Source of the DNA: Labia minor
Lineage: Eukaryota; Arthropoda; Insecta; Dermaptera; Spongiphoridae
Direction: 5' to 3'
Assembly: GCA_963082975.1 (NCBI GenBank)
Contig: OY720344.1
Location: 77,178,053 to 77,242,052 of the forward strand
DNA length: 64,000 nucleotides
Positions within the stretch are counted from its first letter, which is position 1; each line of letters starts with the position of its first letter. The notes beneath the pieces are model-generated. The model did no database searches. It was not told the DNA's origin and saw only the letters and a program-made list of their open reading frames with translations. Of this stretch, positions 58,926 to 64,000 are shown piece after piece. The position numbers were made by a program, and so were the translations under genes.

Positions 58926-60274
58926 ATACTTTTCGTTGAATTTTCTAAGAGCACCCGAAAACTGCTTTTTCTTTTCATTTTCTTAGTAGGAAATTAACAA
59001 TCTCTTTGTTCGTTTTGGTTCTTCAAAAGACCCGCAGCCTTTTGAAATACATGGCTACTAGTCACATTTTTTTTAGTTACTAAAAAACATATCTTCTTGT
59101 TATATAAAAATTTATATCATGCCCAATTTGTATAAATTGTTGATAGCCACGAGATAATTAAAACTTTCAAAAGAAAAAAGTTTGAAAATTTATTATTTAA
59201 GATGCTCTGAAGGTATATTCTAATGTTAATTAAAAAATAAAAACTAAAAACAAACTAGAAATAGAAATCTTTTACAAAATAGGATTATAAAATTTGATTT
59301 TAATAATAATAGCAATAATAAATATACTATTTTAATTGTGAAATTCTAAAAATTCATAATTTTATCCTAATATTTACACATTTTGATTTCCAAGTCTTAA
59401 TGAAATCTTTAAGGTGTCATTAAATGAAAAAAAAAGAAAATAAATTTTCCAAATAAAATAAAAAAAATGATGAAATGAATATAAAATGGTTCTAAATAAA
59501 TCTTAATACATATATATATTTCAGTTTTTGTTTTATAATTATGCACCATTTTATTTTGTGTCAGTGTTTTATTTTAATCAATTTATATTTTATAATATTA
59601 AATTTTACCAACATGTGACCATAACCATCTAATTAATAAAAATAATTTTACTAGTTCCGAAAAATTTAATCCAACAATATAAATATTAATAAAGAAAATA
59701 GAATATTTAGAATGTTAACGAGTAAATTAGAAAGTGTAGAAGTGATATAAAAAATTAGTTCATGAATAAAATAAAAAAATATAAAGTAATAGATTTTCGA
59801 TGAATGAATTTATATTTGATTTAACACCTGAAGATACATTTTATTTTAATTGTGGATTTAAATTAATTTTGTTTGGGTGATTATTGAACATTTTGGTAGT
59901 TACATCGCAAGATTTAATTTTGTCAACAATTCGAAATTATAAATTATAAAATAATTTCGGTTTAATAAGTTTATTTGTCAAATTAACAGAATTTAACAAA
60001 AATATTTCAACTAATGCGCAAATTTATTAATTTTTTTTTCAAAAATTATTCAAAATAATATAAAAATATAAAATTAATAACAAATCTTTGTGGAACAAAT
60101 ACATAAAAAAAAATTTATAATTTTTTTTTTATAGTTTAAAGAACAATTCGTGATAATATTTCAATTTATAAAATTGTAATTAAATGTATAACAGTATTAA
60201 AAGGAAGTTTGAATAAACAACCAAATTTTGTCCTTGGTCTTAACAATAAGCACGGTAGTTTTTTTTCTAAATAA
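58926..60274. other. AT-rich intergenic DNA
   Basis: Nothing supported beyond simple sequence. Confidence 0.45.
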
Positions 60275-60480
60275 GGTAGTCTGATGGTGAATTATATGCT
60301 GGAGACCGTGATGTTCGATTCCCACGTCTCGTCATTCCAATGTCCGCCTCGACATTACATTTATGAACCCGTCTGCAATAATTTAATCCAGTTAAATTCA
60401 TCACACAATGCACCACAAACAAACGACTTTTAACGCTTCATTCCAACTAAGAAAATGCCAATGTAGTTTTAGACATGAGG
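60275..60480 (+). repeat. tRNA-derived SINE with canonical boxes
   Basis: Box A TAGTCTGATGG at 60,277-60,287 and box B GTTCGATTC at 60,313-60,321 have tRNA-like spacing. The T stem does not pair properly, so it is not a tRNA gene. A GC-richer body (CCGCCTCGACATTACATT) and CACAATGCACCACAAACAAA tail block follow. Different family from A and B. Confidence 0.55.
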
Positions 60481-60829
60481 AAAAAAAATAAATAAATAAA
60501 ACAATAACGAGCACAGGCGTTAAAGATGACAATATAAAAAAATAATCCTGTGAAGATTGCTTCGTGTCTCTCGAAATTATGAAATTCCAATCACGAGCCC
60601 ATTTCAGTCCACCACCATTTATACTTTATTTTAATTCAATTATATTTTTTTATACCTGAATAACCATTTTAATATATAATACTTTTTTAGTTTTAGAAAT
60701 TATACATCACTAATATTTGTTTAATTAATAAATATAAGGGGAAATTTAACAATAAATTTAATTTTTACTTTAAAAAATTACTTATATTTGAAGTTTATTA
60801 AAATACAATTCAATATTTTATAAAGGGTG
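60481..60829. other. AT-rich DNA
   Basis: 60,540-60,630 is slightly GC-richer and may extend the SINE. Nothing else. Confidence 0.35.
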
Positions 60830-61075
60830 AAGCTGAATGTTAAAATTCTAAAATAGTGAATTCAGGGTGAAGGTTCAAATCACCCCAAGTTTAGAAAAAA
60901 TTAAAATATAATATTGGATATGATATAATATAAATATTTAAACTAGTTTATATGAACATAGATCATTATAGCCATTAAAAACATTTATAATATTAACAAA
61001 TTAAATAAATTACTTGAATTTCGAAGATCAATTTTAATTTTTTTTTGTATATATACCATAATTAATTAAATATTA
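60830..61075 (+). repeat. tRNA-derived SINE (family B), copy 2
   Basis: Box B GGTTCAAATC at 60,872-60,881, followed by CCCCAAGTTTAGAAAAAATT and TATATACCATAATTAATTAA, aligns in order with the 55.4-kb copy. Confidence 0.5.
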
Positions 61076-62044
61076 TTATATTAATATTTAATTAAAACTT
61101 CTTATTGTAACCTTAATTATATATGTTAATTTAGATTTAGCCATTATGTATTTATTTATTTATTTATTTTTAATTTATTTTCTTTGTGGTAAGTGATGAT
61201 GAAAAAAAAGTGTTGAGAAATGATTTCCGTTGAATATTCTGTCCTTCTATAATAGATAAGTCTCTATGTGTTGGGAAATTTTTCAATTTATTCCTCATTT
61301 TGTTTTTTTTCTTTATTTTATATAAATATTCGAAATGTTTGGAACGCAAGGATTTTTTAAAAAAATAAATTAATCTTATTTAACGTTCAAATTCTATGAT
61401 ATAATATGAATTCTCTGTATTGAATTTAAATCGTAAAACAATTTTAACTAATTTTATATGATTTTAGAAATATGATTTATTTTTCGATCTAATAAATTAT
61501 TTTTTTTTATTAAATATTCTTTTAAATAAATAATAACATAATAAATTTATGATATATACTTATATATTTACAATATTAATAATCTAAATATTCTTAATTA
61601 AAATTTCTAATAAATCACATTTGACTTATAGTTTTTATTTCACTTATAAATAATTAATTATAATTCGATATATATATATAAAAATTATATGCTAAAATTA
61701 TAAAACTAAGTACCTATTGTCTAAATGCATCATATTTCTGCTTATTTTACCCAATACATTTATTATAACTATTCAAATATAATACAAGAAATGTAATACT
61801 AAAAGTATAAAAAATAATAAATGATGAATCATTAATTGAAATTTGAATATATATATATATATATATATATTGCTAAATGTTCATATTTCATCTAAATAGC
61901 TTCATCTTTTATTTATAATAATTCCAGTGAGTAAAGGAGATGGATCGATGGATATATGACTCTCCTGCAATCATTAATTTCCATTAATCTACGGTTAAAT
62001 AAAAAAAAAAATAAAAAAATTGGCATAAGTTTTGTCAAGGGACG
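61076..62044. other. AT-rich intergenic DNA
   Basis: (TA)n at 61,847-61,871. Nothing supported. Confidence 0.45.
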
Positions 62045-62305
62045 ACAAGTGATAATTTTTTTCTCACTCTCCTGGGTCTCGCACCAGAATACCGGAAACA
62101 AGATGTCGACTCAATGATAGTCTTGGATAAATGATTACGTCATATCCGATTGTGGTTGAATCCTTGGAAACAAATTGTGGAGTGGGGGTATTGTGATCGC
62201 GGTCGAGTGATATATGACCTCTGAACATGACAAACGAATCCTCCTGTCGTGTTGACAGATTCCAGGACTTTGAATTTTTCCCTCGCCATCTTTTTTTTTT
62301 CTATA
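62045..62305. promoter_or_regulatory. Motif-dense GC-richer island, candidate enhancer
   Basis: Within about 170 bp: ETS-type CCGGAA (62,092-62,097) abutting AACAAG; CRE-like TTACGTCA (62,135-62,142); RUNX TGTGGT (62,151-62,156) and TGTGGA (62,176-62,181); TGACAG (62,253-62,258, TALE-homeodomain type). No coding frame of interest. Motifs are seen; activity is inferred. Confidence 0.38.
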
Positions 62306-63749
62306 TCCTCGTTTTTCAAAAAATATCATCATCTCATTCATAATTTAATTTTAAATTAAAAAAACAAAATAATTAACCTGCAAAAGTCATTCACTAAATA
62401 ATAATTGATATAAATTATTATTTAATATTTTATTCTTAGACCAACAAATACCTTAGTTTATAATTGTTTTACTAACTACTCATTTAATTTTTTTTTCTTT
62501 TTTATTATTTTAAAATTTAAACAATAAATAATTTCAAAACTAAGGAAATTTTTGAGAAATCCTAAGTATAATAGAATTACACAATATAATTTTTCAATAT
62601 ATTTAAAAACAATTAATATTAGACCTCAGTAGAAACTATGAGTAAAATATATTTCTGCTGATCATTCGAAGAATTTATTATGACCTGAACATATGGTACA
62701 AGGAAATGTTTTTATGAAATATAAAGGTATAAACAATGAGGAAAAAGTTTGAAATGCTTCAAAATAACAATATTTGTATTTTAATGAAATTTTTTTTTTG
62801 CAACATTTATATTTTAAACGGGCCATTTAAAACTATAATAGTGATATTACATTGATATTTATAAAAATTTCTTTTTAAAACAATTAAAATCAGATGAATA
62901 CTATTAATAATATAATATTATATATATAACTTAATAATGGAAAATAAAAAAAATCATGTTTATTATCCGACAGGTCCGAATGGCATAATTGTATTGATGA
63001 TATTTTGAAATTTAGGTATTTATGTTTTTAATTAATCCCCAAGCAGTCATTATTGATTTGGTATGAAATCTCGGTTGTATCGACAGTGCTGCCAGCATTT
63101 TTTTATAAACACATTCAAAATCAATTTTATATATTATTTATTCATAATTAATGTAACTTTAAATAGTTTAAGTATATTTAAAACATTGGCAACATATAAA
63201 TTAATTAATAAATTTTAAAAAAAATAATAATCAATAATTTAGACATTCCGGAAATTTTGGTGATGGTTGCACAACCGGTTATTATTATTATTGTTAATTA
63301 ATTTTTTTTTCTTATTAAATTGTAAGTAATTGTCATAAATTAAGAAGGATACGATATCTATACTCATTAATAAATCTTTTAATTGATAACCTTCAAAAAA
63401 TTATATATTCATGTTATTATCATTTTTTCATATATCGGATATACAGCTGAGTAAGTTTACAAACATTTCTGAAAATAAATGTTCTGGTCTAATGACTAGT
63501 TGATATTAAATATTATCAATTTTTGATTTTATTAATAACTATATTTCTCTAAAATCATTCATAAATTTATTTTTTTAATTCAATTTTAATTTAGGTTAAT
63601 TTATTTTAATTTTGTTTATACTCGTATATATACTTAATAAACAATATAAGCATGATCTTTTGTGTGAATAAATGTTAGCTGAGCTATATCATTCAGATAT
63701 CCAATAAAATTGTATTTATTACTAAATTTATAAAATATAAATATTAATT
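62306..63749. other. AT-rich intergenic DNA
   Basis: Two small complex patches (62,970-63,010 and 63,050-63,100). Nothing supported. Confidence 0.4.
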
Positions 63750-63805
63750 AATAATAATTAAGAAACTTGAGGATGAAGGTTCAAACACTACCCAAGTTGA
63801 CAAAA

Positions 63806-63842
<37 letters not shown>

Positions 63843-63887
63843 AATGTAATGAAATCAAAAGGGATTGGTTCTCTAGAGGTAATAAAA
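63750..63887 (+). repeat. tRNA-derived SINE (family B), copy 3, with (TA)15 insert
   Basis: Box B GGTTCAAAC at 63,778-63,786 and CCCAAGTTGACAAAAATT are followed by a TA run (63,809-63,838) and the tail GGTTCTCTAGAGGTAATAAA shared with the 55.4-kb copy. Confidence 0.5.
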
Positions 63888-63889
63888 AA

Positions 63890-64000
63890 AAATCTGGAGC
63901 GTCTCCACGCGACTATCTCGCAAATTTGAATTGGATTAATTAACACATATATAATATATATTAATATTTATTTTTACGGTAAGTTTTTAGAGGAAAAAAA
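63890..64000 (-). repeat. R1 interspersed repeat, copy E (cut by window end)
   Basis: AATCTGGAGCGTCTCCACGC and CGACTATCTCGCAAATTTGA are the shared terminus. After a short TA-rich stretch it jumps to ATTTTTACGGTAAG and AGAGGAAAAAAA, so the middle with the CACGTG block is deleted. It continues beyond the window. Confidence 0.65.

Noticed and set aside
60275-60345. Functional tRNA gene
   Set aside because: Boxes A and B are good, but the T stem and acceptor stem do not pair; a SINE body follows.
1-64000. CRISPR array, operon or bacterial-type promoter
   Set aside because: No regularly spaced repeats and no bacterial gene organisation; introns, SINEs, LINEs and a NUMT show an animal nuclear genome.
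1-64000. Endogenous virus, LTR retroelement or Polinton
   Set aside because: No paired long terminal repeats, protease, integrase, capsid or envelope signal was found on either strand.

Overview
This is a very AT-rich (roughly three quarters or more A+T), gene-poor stretch of an invertebrate, most likely arthropod, nuclear genome. The evidence is a nuclear copy of mitochondrial DNA that reads only with the invertebrate mitochondrial code (TGA=Trp, ATA=Met, AGG=Ser), an irritans-type mariner, a Jockey-like LINE, hAT-type short elements with 8-bp target duplications, and several tRNA-derived SINEs. I cannot name the species. There is no bacterial organisation, no operon and no long intact protein gene.

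Layout. 0.5-2.3 kb: an inverted-repeat element, a direct repeat pair and a hAT-like fragment. 4.0-5.8 kb: a minus-strand Jockey-like LINE (ORF1 zinc-knuckle region plus endonuclease). 6.0-8.1 kb: the only convincing host gene, a plus-strand run of related phase-1/phase-1 exons encoding a Ser/Thr/Asn-rich mucin-like protein with an internal 27-bp tandem repeat; another LINE fragment sits in its last intron. 9.65-10.1 kb: a GC-richer island with an RFX X-box and a CTCF-like core. 10.5-47 kb: repeated copies of a 0.3-0.6 kb interspersed repeat (called R1 here), hAT-type MITEs, a broken mariner and its deletion derivative, a 5S-rRNA-like relic, a 59-bp-arm palindrome, a chimeric ND1/ND5 NUMT at 40.7-41.2 kb, a foldback element at 43.6-44.1 kb and two further MITEs. 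48.8-49.5 kb: a composite repeat with a LINE 3' end and a Helitron-like hairpin/CTAGT end. 51.2-51.5 kb: a CpG-dense tRNA-derived SINE. 52-64 kb: more SINEs and GC-richer islands, ending in another R1 copy cut by the window edge.

About fifteen islands of 150-550 bp with near-normal GC stand out of the AT-rich background. Several carry clustered, well-formed transcription-factor motifs (RFX, CTCF-like, CRE, octamer, RUNX, ETS, inverted Sox, AP-1/Maf, Fox) and no convincing coding potential. The simplest reading is a regulatory gene desert or very long intron near a developmental gene, interrupted by small transposons. This is inference; conservation and chromatin data would decide it.

Coordinates of repeats were read by eye and may be off by a few bases; exon borders are splice-consensus predictions.
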